Origin: Baylisascaris procyonis
Lineage: Eukaryota; Nematoda; Chromadorea; Rhabditida; Ascarididae
Direction: 5' to 3'
Length of the DNA: 64,000 nt
Assembly (NCBI GenBank): GCA_037389465.1
Contig: JAZARR010000064.1
Location: forward strand, 50,111 to 114,110
In this document: one piece after another, positions 23,130 through 35,960 of the stretch
Position numbering within the stretch: the first letter of the stretch is position 1
Layout of the letters: every line of letters begins with the position of its first letter
Made by a program: the position numbers and the translations under genes
The notes under the pieces: generated by a model
The model's database searches: none
What the model was told of the DNA's origin: nothing
What the model saw: only the letters and a program-made list of their open reading frames with translations

Positions 23130-23715
23130 ACAATATGCAGTGTACTTACCTTTGCAATACCCAGAAGACTGCGTATGAACGTTTACAATGCCCAGAAGAC
23201 TGGGTATTTGCCTTTGCAATGACCCGAATACTACGTATTTACGTTTACAATACCCTGAAGACTGCGTATTGCCTTTGCAATACCGCGAATACTACGTATT
23301 TACATTTACAATGCCCGAAAACTGCGTATTGCCTTTGCAATGCCTCAAATGCTACGTATTAACATTTACAATGCCCGAAAACTGCGTATTGCCTTTGCAA
23401 TGCCTCAAATGCTACGTATTAACATTTACAATGCCCGAAAACTGCGTATTGCCTTTGCAATGCCTCAAATGCTACGTATTAACATTTACAATGCCCGAAA
23501 ACTGCGTATTGCCTTTGCAATGCCTCAAATGCTACGTATTAACATTTACAATGCCCGAAAACTGCGTGTTGCCTTTGCAATGCCTCAAATGCTACGTATT
23601 AACATTTACAATGCCCGAAAACTGCGTATTGCCTTTGCAATGCCTCAAATGCTACGTATTAACATCAACAGTGCCTCGAAGACTGCGTATTTGCCTTCGC
23701 AATGCCCCCGAAAAC
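23130..23715. repeat. Minisatellite: 60-bp dimer built from ~30-bp monomers
   Basis: The core (23341-23640) is five almost identical 60-base units of the type TGCCTCAAATGCTACGTATT...GCCTTTGCAA, with one visible A-to-G change near 23568. Each unit is two diverged ~30-base monomers, both containing a [TA][GC]CGTATT-like core and an end like CCTTTGCAA or CATTTACAA. The flanks (23130-23340 and 23641-23715) hold more diverged monomers. As 60 is a multiple of three, two frames stay open for about 170 codons; those ORFs are by-products. Confidence 0.95.
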
Positions 23716-23762
23716 TCACTGTAAAAAATGATGTCGAAGTTGCAAAATCGCATGTCCTAATT

Positions 23763-23783
23763 TTTCTTTTTTTTTTTTTTTTG
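23763..23783. repeat. Poly-T tract
   Basis: A T-rich run (CTTTTTTTTTTTTTTTT) just after the minisatellite. Simple low-complexity sequence. Confidence 0.8.
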
Positions 23784-25640
23784 TACGTCGAAGCATTCAC
23801 TGTATGCTCACAGTTTGCCAGTGCCACCCACAGTGAGTGGGAGTGGGAAGGGATACGATGAATTATTGCATTGTTCGCCATCCCCCGCATAGCTATCACT
23901 CACCTGACTATGGTGTAACTGTTCCTGGAACATAAGCGCAAAAAAGCCTGCTCTAATCATGCTGCGTAGACAAAAGGTTTTCGCACCAAAATTGAGCAAA
24001 CCATCCAAAACTGCGGCTGTCAGTATCCGTTCTGAAATGGTCATGGTGTGGAACATTGCTTGCGGAAGGTGTGGTGGTTTAATTGGGCAACAACAAATCG
24101 ACCAAGAAAGCCGTGTGGTTGTGCTCCCTAGAAAATGGTAGATTTGAATGACGATTTTACCTACCACACAGAACAAGAATAATAATGGTGTATCGAAAGT
24201 TGGATGCTAGCTGGTCTTCCTTCTGTCTTTGTTTGCCAGCTTGCTTAGTAGGACTGTTTTCAAAGGATTGGGCCTTTACCTTATTGTTTATCGCTTTCCT
24301 CACTGTTTGCCATCAATTAAAAAGCTTTGATAATGAACCTTTCCGATTACTAGTGAGAATAATTTAATTTATCAACTTACTAAGGGATTTTACTATCCTT
24401 CGCAATGAGCACATAATAGATATGCGGGGTCTGCCAGCCCGGAACTCGGTCTGGCAGCCCGTCTTGAAACATTCATGCAAAAAAGAGCACTTTTTAAGGT
24501 AGCGAATTGGAGAGTGCAAAAAGTTTGCTGAATTCAGCTGTGAATATTTGTTTCAAGGGAATCGCGTTATGAAACTTCTTTCAATGGCTGCCACCTGAGC
24601 CGCTTAATTTGCACTGTTGTCTACCATCAATCCATTTTGCTCACTCGTCGCATATAAACAGCATCTATTACGTGGAACAATTTGCGTTATCGTTGATTTC
24701 ACGTGGACTCCCTATCCTATTCCTGCTAAACAGGTAACAGTTTCGTTCATAAAAGACAGCTTAATTTTTATTTTTCTTTTGAAACGTAATTGTGAGCAGT
24801 TCAGCACAATTACTAAGTTTTTTCGATATTTCATACCTGCTTGGTTACTTATTGCTATCTCTCTGACTTCATTTTTTGCTATCCGTATTTGTTGATACCT
24901 GTTCCTTGCTTTTGGACATGAAATCACACCCCTTCTTTTTTTGCATCATAACTCCGGCACACGTTTCCGCCCTTTCAAATATCGCAATAATTCCTTTGAA
25001 AATTTGGACGCCCGAGTGTTTATACAACTTTGAGAAATTGCTCTCGGCTAAATTATTGCTGAGCATTCTAGTCGAACGAACGAACAAAGCCTTAAGTGGA
25101 CGGTGTTGGCCAGTCTATGCTGAACATTTTCGTTTATGAAAAAAACGAATTCGCTAATCAATACCACTAAGACGAGACTATCTTTTTTTACTTCAAGTTT
25201 TTCTTTTTTTATTCGCGGAATTCTGAATTAAAGTCTCATGAAAGAAACTGGTTGGCCAGCCGATACTTGAGGGAGATTTCTAGCGTATTATGTTGGCGTT
25301 CTAGCAAACGTCATTGTGAAATTTGACTGCCTCAGTATTACGCCCCCATGCAGAAAGTGTTTTTTCCGTTGTCGTTATTTTGTGAGTGATATTAAAAATA
25401 GTTTGGAATTCGCTAGAACATCGGTATTTGATGGATGTCACTCGTCATTTAGAAATTGAGTTTGCTGAGTGAGGAAAATCGACACGTCAGCTGACGAAAA
25501 ATTTGTTTCGTACTATCATTGCACACAATGCGAAACGAGTTGTGAGTAAGAATCTGCATTTTCCCAACAAGAAGTGTTACAGCGTTTTAAAAAGCATAGC
25601 AGGCCAACCTACTTCGCTGAGAGAACGTGGTGCATTGCGA
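23784..25640. other. Intergenic DNA upstream of the Galpha gene
   Basis: Several 60-120 aa open frames on both strands, none with recognisable domains or convincing splice context. No gene supported. Confidence 0.4.
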
Positions 25641-25651
25641 TTAATTCAGGC
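25641..25651 (+). promoter_or_regulatory. Splice acceptor just before the Galpha start codon
   Basis: TTAATTCAG ends at 25649, only two bases before the ATG at 25652. Nematode mRNAs often receive a spliced leader immediately upstream of the ATG, so this is either a trans-splice site or the end of a 5' UTR intron. It supports the chosen start. Confidence 0.55.
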
Positions 25652-28600
25652 ATGGGAAATGGAGCAAGCAGTAATCCAGAACTGAAGCCAGCCATACGAC
25701 AAGGTTCTGGAAAACTGACATCGAGGCAGATCGACAGGGAAATTCAGAAGGAGAAAATGTCAACTATGAGTACTTTCAAAATCCTCCTTCTAGGCTAGTT
25801 TCCTTATCAAATGTTTTCTCACATTGACAAACAATTGAGCATTTTTACTGTGCTGCAATGGATTTGAAAAAATATGGCGATGCCCGATCTCATTGAAATC
25901 TATCAAGGCTTTTTTCATGTCGATCGAGGATGATATGCTGTTGGAATAGTGAGGGTAAATGGCTGTAGGCTGTCGCACAAATGCTGTAGATGGATGGCTG
26001 TGCATTGTAACAGCAATCGTTCTACACGTGGATAACAGTGAAAGAAAAAAGAGCTAAAGTATCAAATGCAATTGTACACTTAGATTGAATGTGTAAGGGT
26101 TTCGGATCTCGTTTTGCCTCTCTATCCTTGATTTGTCCTTGACGGATTTGCAAATCCTTCTCTTTCGAGGCTCGACCAGATGCCGTGTAATCTGGCAACA
26201 AAACAGAAGTATAAGGGCGGCAAAGGGGGAAGGAATTGGCTGCTCCCCCATCGCCTCGGCACGAAGAGTGCTACCTCTGCACCAGTCAGCACCGGGCACT
26301 CCTCAAGAACGTTACGATCCCAAACGACCCTCGCAAGATCGACACCTTAAGTGAAAAGCTAGAAGCCTAATACGCTCTCCTTTTGTACGCACCGACCCTT
26401 GCATCAGGGCATTTGCAGAGAGTTTGCTCTGTCTTATGGTTATCGTATCTGTGCTTTGCCCTTAAGCAGGATCTACAGTTTATTGATCACCACTTACAAA
26501 TGAGTAACGAAGTTTTTGGTGGCCGAATTTTCTACAACCGCCATAAATTCTCCGTCAAAGTTATGTACCAATTTTGCTGGGAATTTATTTCGAAAACTTA
26601 GTAGAGATTACTATGTACTAATATGTTAAGCGAAGTGCATGTGCAAAGATATTGTCAATGCCGAAAAACTATTTGATTCTATCGGCGCTCGCTAAATAAT
26701 GCTATGTCTTTGATAGGTCGTTTTCCTAATTGAAACCAACGTTCATTTTGTCATTTGTTGAACCAGTTGCTCTAAGTGCGACTCACCACTTTGAACCTCG
26801 TGCTTTCTCAAGAGCGAGCGAGGCGTTCGAAAGGGTAGAGAGGAGAAGGGGGAAGGAGGAATTTGGGATTTCCGGGAATCTAATATACTTTCCTAATGCA
26901 TTGTTCCATCTTATCGCTATAAATATCTTCCTATTCCTCCTCCTTTACATCTCCTTGCCCTCGCCTCCCCCTCCCCTCCCTCGAACTTCCCGAACTTTGA
27001 AATCGTAAAGGTGTAAAAAGATCTTTACACCTCAAGAGCACATTGTCTACTGCGCTAAGTGATAAAACTTTGCAGGTGGATCAGAATGTGGAAAAACGAC
27101 AATTTTCAAGCAAATGAGGTGTGCGTTTTTTTTTTCGTCCTCATTCGTTCAACTGATATAATTCACCGCTCAGCGAATTTTGCAACTTCTTAAAGACAAT
27201 ATTATGAGCATTCAAAATTCAACACAATTGTACGCTTTGAATAGGCTAATTCCTGTGAACTTGAATTAGCATAATACGAGTAAATTATATGATTAAATTG
27301 CAATCTTTACTTTCAACCTTAAATGGCTGAGTATTAAGGAAAGCTGTAACATTTTAAGTTTTTCGACTGTACTTAGTCACGAGTGCCGAATTTGTTCAAT
27401 GTCTATATCTAAAACACGATCTCTGCGGGACGATTCGACTATGACTTAATTTTCGAGTTTTTAATTCCACTTCGCGCTACAATCTTAACCGCATTCGTTC
27501 AAAAAAAAAAAAGCCGCTCCACATTTCGTAACCTTGAAGAAAGCTCGATTAACATCACAAAGATCTATGCTTTAATAGATCGAAGTCCAACAAGCTCAAT
27601 TCTCTGATTGAGCTCCAACTATATAAAATGTTCTGCCGCTTCCGTAATGTAGTATGGAACAACAAATGTTCTCCGAGTGAAGTTGGTTTTTGAAATTTCT
27701 CAACCAAAGTGCGCTGAGTATTTTATGGAATTGAGCAAATAACAATTATTAGAGATTTAAAATTATTTGCTTCATTCAATACCCCCAAAGAATTGTATCT
27801 AGCACTATGCGGTGATTTTTGTAGGATTTTGCATTTGGATGGTTTTTCCAACGAAGACAAGCAATGCTACAAACATTCCATATTGCGAAATGTTGTCGAC
27901 TCGATTGCACAAATGCTTAATGCTTGCGAGACGTATCGCATTGTCCACGAGTACGTTATTCAGGTATGCGACACTTTATCGTTCGCAATCGCTTCGATCA
28001 GAAGCGACATCTCAGGAACGTTTCTGTGGAGGATTTAAAAAAAAAAAACCTGGGATAACGAAGTTTCACTGGACGAGGTTTGCTGATGGCGAAGATCGTT
28101 TAGTGAGAATCTTCTAACACTCATCGGCTGCAGCCAGAAAGCGTAGGGATTTTCCACTCACGAGCCTGGCTATTCATATAAGGGTTTTCATGTCTGCGAA
28201 GGATACTGCGGCGAGGTTTGATGATCGAGACTTCTGTTCGATAGCGGAGAGGAAGGGGATGCGGGCTTTAGGCATTGTCACGATAGTTTTTCAGTTTTGA
28301 AACCGTGGCGTAATATGTTCTAATGAAACCGGAGGTTTCCTTCATTTGTGACAAAGCCTATTTTTCAGGAGAAGGTCAATAAATTCCTTCATTACTACAA
28401 GGAAATTAAAAACTCGACCTCTGAAATTGTTTTGCCAAAAGACATGGTGGGTATTATTCAACGCATATGGCAGAGCAGTACAATACAACTGGTATACAAG
28501 AGGCGATTCAGCTATCAGCTCCTCGATAGTGCAAAATAGTTCGTTCGTTTATTGAATACAGCCCTCAGTCCGTTTCTTTTATCTCCGCTTGTTTCCCTCT

Positions 28601-31600
28601 AAACGATTTGTTCTCTTGTAAATTTGCATAGCTTTTTGTGGTGATATCTTTGCCATGCGTATATTAATCTATTCGTTTGTATTTTTCTGCGCACCCCGTT
28701 GTTTCAACTCAATAAATTTCAACTGCATTTGTGAAACCACAGAGGCCAACGAAGAAAAATTCGATGATTGGAATGTAAATCGTAAACTGACTCCGTGTAC
28801 CAACCTTCATTTCGATCTACAATTTTTAAAAAGTTATCGGCAATGGAAGACACAAGAAATGTTTCGGCATTTTGTGCTGATACTTTACAGAGATCAAGAT
28901 ATTTATAAATAAGGAATTTATGGGACTTATCCAAGAGCAATCGGATCAGTGAAAATATCAAAGCATTATTTGTAGATGACTTATGCATCTGGTTGGCAAG
29001 GCAAGTGCAGTGCAAAAGTGCATATCATGCCAGCTGCTTTCCTACTTGTTTATGCCTAAGATTTTAGCCTATTTTAGCCTTCATTCCTATTCGTGTTTAC
29101 TCTTTGTTAGTCTAGCTTATTACATATTTTGTCACCTTGTTTATTTGAACAAATTTCATGCACACAATACAGAAGAACCGGCGATTTTTGAAACAAAGGG
29201 GGAAGGATTGAAAAATAAGTGTTTTGGGGTGCTGGCTGGACCAGTCATTGTGCTTGGTGGAGGGCCTTTCGTTCTTTCATGTTTTAGAGTATGAGGAATA
29301 TCGAAGGCCTCTTGAATCTCTTTAGTCGTCGTCGCCCCACATCTGGAACTGAAACGGCCTCTCATAATATCAAAATAAATAAGCAAAAAGTCATTGCATT
29401 CTAGTGGTACTCTTGTTATCTCTCTAGTGGTTTCTCGTGCCCTTACAGTGCGAAAGTCATTAGCATTAAAAATAGGCAGCGATTGGAAGAAATTATTTAG
29501 GCAGAGAAGGGCAATCATCTTCCAAATACTTTGATTACGGAGGAATGCGTTCTTTGCCACCTTTTTTCTCCCCTCACCCTCCTTCCTTCCCTTCCCTCCC
29601 TCTATCCCCTCGAACTCCCTCCCATCTTCCCTTTCCATCTCTAATGTATCTGTGCGGCGATATTTTTCGCACTGATGTATCATTTGCAAGGAAACTGTTT
29701 TATTTTTTTTTATTTTCAGTTTCCTCGATAGCATTGAACGAATCACCGATGAGAGCTACTCACCAACAACACAAGATATTTTACAGTGCCGATTTCGTAC
29801 CACTGGAATTCATGAAATTAATTTTATGTACAAGAAACTTGATTTTAAGTAAGAGTTTCCTCTTATAATTCCAAGCAACGCTTCGCCTTCACAATGCGAT
29901 ATAACTGCAATTAAAGGAAATATAAGTATCACTAATTTATAAAATTTTCCCAATACGTTTCAATCATTTATTGAGAATATGCGTCTTTTTTCGTCTGTTG
30001 TTGAGGTTGTAACGCTATAATTGATCGTCCTAAAAGTTGAAGACATTCGAATATATTATTGAGCGCATAGCCCTCCTATAACTGATGAAAACTTTTTTTT
30101 CAGAAATTAGTGTCAGGTACCCCTAATCGCCGTTTTTCAGCGATGTTTTTAGTCAGTAAGCCACTATAAGCGATGCGCTTTCAATGATGCGAAAAATAGT
30201 TACCTATCATTGATTTTGCGAAGATAATATGCACTTATAAGGCGTTTGTTTATTCGAGTTCGTTAAGCCATTTTCTTTAAGTGTGGAGAATGATTACAGT
30301 CAAGAAAGATAAGGAAATAGGAAATGAAAATTGTAATATGAGTACGTTTGCTTAACAGAGCAAATTTTCATTAACTAAATTGAAAGGTTGAGTAAAGCTT
30401 TTGGAATTTAGAAGAATCAGTTCTACAACAAAAACTGCAAGTTTTTGATTAAATAGATACGATATGTCACGTTAACAACGCTATTCACAGGATGGTCGAC
30501 GTGGGTGGCCAACGTTCAGAAAGACGAAAATGGATTCATTGCTTCGATAACGTCAATATGGTTCTTTTTGTGGTGGCGATGAGTGAATTCGATCAAGGTG
30601 ATCCCGAAGACGAGACACAGGTTTAAAGTTCTTCTGAATTAGAGAACTGTCCTACATCCTTCTAAATTAGGGCCCCTCTTTGTATGATGTGACGAATCAG
30701 CGCTTCGCGCATATTTGTTCCTACTCAGTAGTTTCTGAAGGTGGTAATCTACAGCACTATAATAAACCTACCTCATGGACGTTATGCTATTTTTCGAAAT
30801 GTTCGAAAAGCAACTAAACGTTAGAATCAAACATTAGTTGGGATATTAGAGTCTGCGCATTCGTCGTGCCGCTTGACCAGTTTCAAGAGTTCTCTTCAAT
30901 GATTGATTCATTTTTTACCCTGACATAATTAATTACAATAAAAAGTTGTTCTTTTAATTAAAAGCGTGTTGCTTAATCACTCGAAAGATACGAAACGAAA
31001 TTCCATTGAGAAGAACACGAAAATTTCGTCGGAGATTGCATATAGGATGTCTTCTTTGATCGTTGTTATACTTCTATGTTGCATTAAAGCTGTCTAAACT
31101 GTATTTTACCGCAGATGCTCCATTCTTCTCTCCTTCTTTAAGCTACACTCAGCAACTCCACCATACATTATCTGTCGCGAAGCCAAATCTTGTGACAAAA
31201 TCGAATGCGAAAAGATAGAATCAAAAATTTCTCTGAAACATATATTATCACCATTATCAAATTAATCATCTAATAAAACGAAACAACTTTGCCTCGATTC
31301 GTATTGTGGACAATTTTTAGAATCGGATGATTCAGAGCCAACAGATTTTCAAGACAATCGTACAAAGCGACTACTTTAAAAACGCTTCAATTGTGTTATT
31401 CTTGAATAAATTCGATATCTTTCAAGAAAAAATCAAATATACATCGCTCAAGAAATGTTGGCCAGAGTATAATGGTATGTTCAGTCCTGCTTTTCAACAT
31501 TTGTGAAAATAATCTCACGTAAATAGAAAATTATTGAGATGATTAGGAAATTAATATAGTACCCATAGTGAGAAGATATTGTATACTGTGCATAAATAGT

Positions 31601-32470
31601 AACTGTCTTAGAAATGTGTATTATAAAATATAATATGAAATTTATTTGTGCATTTCAAAATTATTTAAAGCACTAACATAGATTACATTCTACAGTCATC
31701 TATCGCAGTTTCGTTTTTCAGCGATTTTAATCATTAGCACTCTCTCCAGACAAACTATTTTGTTTCGAAACGAATAATTTCCGCCTGAATTTCATGTTAT
31801 TAGCATCTTTTAAACTAAAAAGATGTACTAATTATGGATTAGCAACGAACATTAATCGCAGTCTAACATGTTTTGTGCAGTTGATTAAACATTTAATATA
31901 ACTCCCATTGTTACAGTATTCTTCGATGCTGAATTGCAACTGGGAGATCATGCGGTAACGAATTTTTTACACGCTTTCAGTGTTACAGTTGTTTCCAAAT
32001 TATTGGGTGATCAAATGAGAGCACAAAGGGAATGCATGGGAGTTCCTTACAGTTATGGCCACTCCGCTCGGGTAGACATGGTGAATTGCAAGTAGAAATG
32101 CTGCAACATTATCTAGGAATCTGTTGAGTGTCATGTAGTTGTGCTCAACTGTCACTCTATAGAAACAACGCCCTGCTCTGAATCGCTAATTTCTTCTTTG
32201 ATATTTTTCATCTTGATGCAGTTGCCGATCTTCATCGTCTGCCTTCTACATACTCCATGGGAGAACACTACTGTAGTTACAGGTGATGACTCGGTCGAAG
32301 ATTGTACAAAATTTCTGCAGAAGCAGTTTCAACGTTGCGTGCCCAATAGGCAAAAGTATTTTGCGTTCGTCACAACGGCCACCGATACAAACAATATCGA
32401 CTTGGTGTTTGGCTCGGCCGTTGCACATATCGTTAATCAGAATCTAAAGGCTACCGGTCTCCATGAGTGA
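25652..32470 (+). CDS. Heterotrimeric G-protein alpha subunit, nematode-divergent, eight exons
   Basis: Exons 25652-25793, 27076-27118, 27825-27963, 28369-28538, 29720-29848, 30491-30620, 31321-31474 and 32283-32470 join in phase to 364 aa. The start MGNGASSN is an N-myristoylation signal. The P-loop is GGSECGKTT (usual GAGESGKST). The helical domain ends [17 protein letters not shown]. Switch I is [10 protein letters not shown], keeping the arginine finger; switch II is [17 protein letters not shown], keeping the catalytic Gln. G4 is FLNKFD and G5 is TTATDTNN (usual TCATDT). The C-terminus is NLKATGLHE, without the Cys that pertussis toxin modifies. It should bind and hydrolyse GTP at the inner plasma membrane downstream of GPCRs. 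The sequence resembles C. elegans-specific chemosensory Galphas; gpa-5 is a guess from P-loop divergence and X linkage. Intron 1 is only compatible with a GC-AG splice. Confidence 0.95.
25788..25800 (+). promoter_or_regulatory. Non-canonical GC 5' splice site of Galpha intron 1
   Basis: Exon 1 reads ...CTTCTAG followed by GCTAGTTT. Splicing at GC joins CTA-G to GT-GGA-TCA and gives the conserved LLLGGSECGK. The nearby GT at 25798 would place a TAG stop at the junction. Hence a GC-AG intron is inferred. Confidence 0.75.
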
Positions 32471-32679
32471 ATCGTTTTGCCTGTGGTAGAAAATCGATCT
32501 CACTGGTGCCTACAGTTTTTTCCTTAGCGAAATGAAGCACCGATAAATCAGAAATGTGATTATATCATAGGATAGCAAGAACGTGAATTTCGACTCAATT
32601 CAAATCTAACGGGTTCGTAGTATAAGTGGACGATGATGGAACCTAAAAAACTGAAACTTTACACAGATTATAGTGGAAA

Positions 32680-32685
32680 AATAAA
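32680..32685 (+). terminator. Polyadenylation signal of the Galpha gene
   Basis: AATAAA lies 210 bases after the stop codon, followed within about 15 bases by an A-rich run. Good position for the 3' end. Confidence 0.6.
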
Positions 32686-33648
32686 ACGCAGATTTAAAAA
32701 AAAAAAAAAATTGCTTCATTATGGAAGTGTTGTTGCAATGAAGAAGAAAAAAAATGCATTGCAACGTTTTGTATGGATGCCTACAAAGTAGGTTTTTTCA
32801 TGCGCAAGATTTTTTGAAGGTTTTATATGTGGAAGATTTTTTTTTTTTTTATTAGCAGTTTTATAGTGTTCTGGATTTGCGTAAACCGCCATGGCTGTGT
32901 GAATTATTTCAGTACTGCAAAATTTGAAGTTTTTGCTAGGAATTTTCAAAAAATTGAAGGCAATTTAAATATGAGTGTATGTATCATATAAAAGTGGATT
33001 AATTTTACCACTGTAAAAGTCCGATATTGCGAGTTCCCTCATTTGGACATAATTGCTAATTTCTTCTCAGAAATTCGCAGATTCGTCGAAAATCATTCAT
33101 CATTGTCAATTTTCATTTAGAAAATTAGTCAAATATTATTGGTTAAATTGAGCTAATATATTAAACGCAAGACAAGATATTCACATTGATACGATTGACT
33201 GACTACTGAGGAGGCTTCATTGAACATCTTAATGAGGAATGCCCAAGAGAGCTTTTATTTTGGATTATTCACATTGGTTGAATGCATTCACATTCAACGC
33301 AGAATGTGACTTGAGGAACGCATAGCGCATCGTTCTTACTAACAAAAAAATCCCTTGAAAAATTAGCACCTTTCTTCGATCCTCTAAGCATTTCGAATTC
33401 AATCACAAAAATTATGCTCCACCCTTTTACGCTGTGAAAATGTTGTTAATTTTCATACGTCTTGTAATTTTCGAATGTTCAAAGATTTCCACTTAATGAT
33501 GAGTGCTATTGCTGTGCTTGATTAGTTGTTTTGCTTGAACACTCTTTTTGAATTTCCAAGAAGAAAAAAAAATGTTTATGCAATATTGAATAGCATCACA
33601 GTTAATAATCACATATAATATCAGTACACTGTTCTTCTCAATAGGCAA

Positions 33649-33671
33649 TGATGATTATTGAATAATCATCA
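33649..33671. repeat. Perfect 11-bp-arm palindrome
   Basis: TGATGATTATT, one central G, then AATAATCATCA. It could form a short hairpin or be a protein-binding site; function unknown. Confidence 0.7.
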
Positions 33672-35914
33672 ATGCGCATATTTTTAGAGAATTTCGAACA
33701 AGCTGAGCAAGCTTATGAAGGTTTTTGTCAAAACCTTCTACCGTTGTTTCTATTTCTTGCATAATTTCGATTGAAATTATAAGCATGCCCAGCTATTCTA
33801 TAGATGATTTCACCTGTAAGTTGCTTGTAAATAAACAACGCTTCTTAAAAAAAAACAAACAAACGCAAGTAATACTATCAGAAAGCACGAGTAGTCTTTG
33901 TTATAGAGTAGAATTTGTTTTTAATTATATTCATTTAAATTCGATCAGATGTTTTCCTCTTTTTTTTGACTATTCCCTAATCATAAAGCAATCACCATTA
34001 TTAAAAAACAAAATCCGCTGAAGAAAATATGCTTACCTAAGAATATCGCATTAATGCTCATTGAACACCTTAAATTTGAATAAATAATGAACGCATTTCT
34101 GTTTGCTTTTCTTTCATTCGTCTTCATCGTTATCGAAATTGAGTGAATAAAACACTAGCGAAATGCGACGCTATCAAGCGGAAATACTAAACGGAAGTAC
34201 ACCATTTAACGAAGCGTCAAACTGTCTCGATTTGGATCGCACAACTTTACATTTATCGATAGACTTTCTACTAACTAGAAAATAATAAATTCGTTAGCAA
34301 ATCTTTAAAAATCTTATTCATAATTAGATTTTATATCGATCATTGAGATCAAAACATCAAATAATAATGCAAAGATAACAGAAAAGAAAAAAAAAAGTAC
34401 CAACAAATAGAAACGTTTTACCATGAAGAGAAACAAATAAAGCAAAGAACCTATCCATAAACAGCCTTGTTTTTATATCCAAATTTTATTTCTACTTCAA
34501 AACAATAAAATTGTTTAAATTATTATGTTACTGATAAAGAGGCAATCTGACTACTATAGAATCGTATATCGCCTAAGTTTTCTTGACAAGCGCTCACATT
34601 TGCATAACTTAAACGTAATTGAGCACTAATTGGCTTAACGATTGTTGCCGAAATGTTGAGAACTATTTTGAAAATAAGGACGTCACTTCATTAATTGCAA
34701 GGTTATTTAATCAGTTCAGAAAATTTTCATGCTATTCTAAAATTTCTTTTACGATCAAATATTAGCTATAATGATCGAACTATCTTCATATTTTTGATCG
34801 GTTTATTGAGTGAAAAATATGCCACCAATAAAGATAAATCTCCTATCTGGAAATGATAGTCTGAGAAAGAAAGCTGCTCTAGAACATACGAAAAATGCCG
34901 TAATCCATGCAAAACTATTCCAAAACTTATCGCAGGTTTTGAATATTTAATATAATTTTAATACTCAAATACTTTTAAACATTGTTTTGTACTTTTCGCG
35001 AAAACATATGCACTAAAATTTCATCGTAATTACCTTCTTAATTGTATGGCAACTGGTTATCCCTTCATTTGGCAAGCACGTTTAGCATAAACAATTTTCC
35101 TAAGCAAGATGAATTTTGCAGACGCCCAGTCTGCAAAAAAAAAAAAAAAAAAAGAAAACGACGAGTTTGCAAAAATGCATGCAATGCAATACGTTGCATT
35201 ACGTATCGGCGCGAAGCCTATGTGGCAAATCGTGGGCAACAAGCGCGATTAGCGTTTTCCTCCTCTCGTTTCGCTGCGTTTCAATTTCCTTAGCAAATGC
35301 TTCACGTGGATTCTTACAGGTGCTGCTCATATAAATGAGTACCAATTTGTCCACCTTTGCAGGACCAGGATCACGAACAATCTACAATAGTCGTCACCTT
35401 TTATACATTTACGCATGACTAATCGTTTTTTTTTTTTAATTTTACACTTCATTTTTAAAGAGATTCAGTGCATTGGAAATTTGTGAAGAAACTAACGCCC
35501 AGAACAAACCGTATTTAAAAAAGTGTTCGCTTCATTTCTAGAATTCATCATGGTGAGGTGATTACACACTTTACACTCATCGCCTTTTAAGCATGAGCTG
35601 TTCAATTCACATCATGTTGTCATATTGACTAAAGTGCTCATTTTTTTTACTCCTTTTATATCTTCGCTCAAATCAGTGGATGCATTTCTCCAAAAAAAAC
35701 TTCCAAATTGTGTAAATTTTTTCCAGCTAATCAAAGCCGCAATGAATGCATACAGCGAACACACATATAGGCAACCAAACATATCAAAGCCAAATTACTT
35801 TTAGTTATAAAGTAACTAGTTTTTCGAAACGCTCCAACATGTCAAAATAAAAACTAAATAGAATCAACAAGGAAGTTTTCGTTGCTAAACAAGGTGCATT
35901 CGTTGAGTGGGAAC

Positions 35915-35960
35915 AGTTGATCAATTTGAGCTGATCAACTCGTCAGATTTGATCAAATCT
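35915..35960. repeat. Two adjacent perfect TGATCA palindromes
   Basis: A 9-bp stem with 8-base loop (AGTTGATCA...TGATCAACT, 35915-35940) is followed after four bases by a 16-bp perfect palindrome AGATTTGATCAAATCT (35945-35960). A further TTTTGATCA follows near 35977-35985. Confidence 0.8.

Noticed and set aside
23130..23715. CRISPR-like array
   Set aside because: The repeats abut as a continuous tandem array without unique spacers, and the genome is eukaryotic.
23188..23861. 178-aa and 173-aa repetitive ORFs
   Set aside because: A 60-base repeat keeps frames open automatically; two different frames are open at once and neither has a known motif.
25798..25799. GT donor for Galpha intron 1
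   Set aside because: Using it puts a TAG at the exon junction and breaks the conserved P-loop; the GC donor at 25794 restores it.
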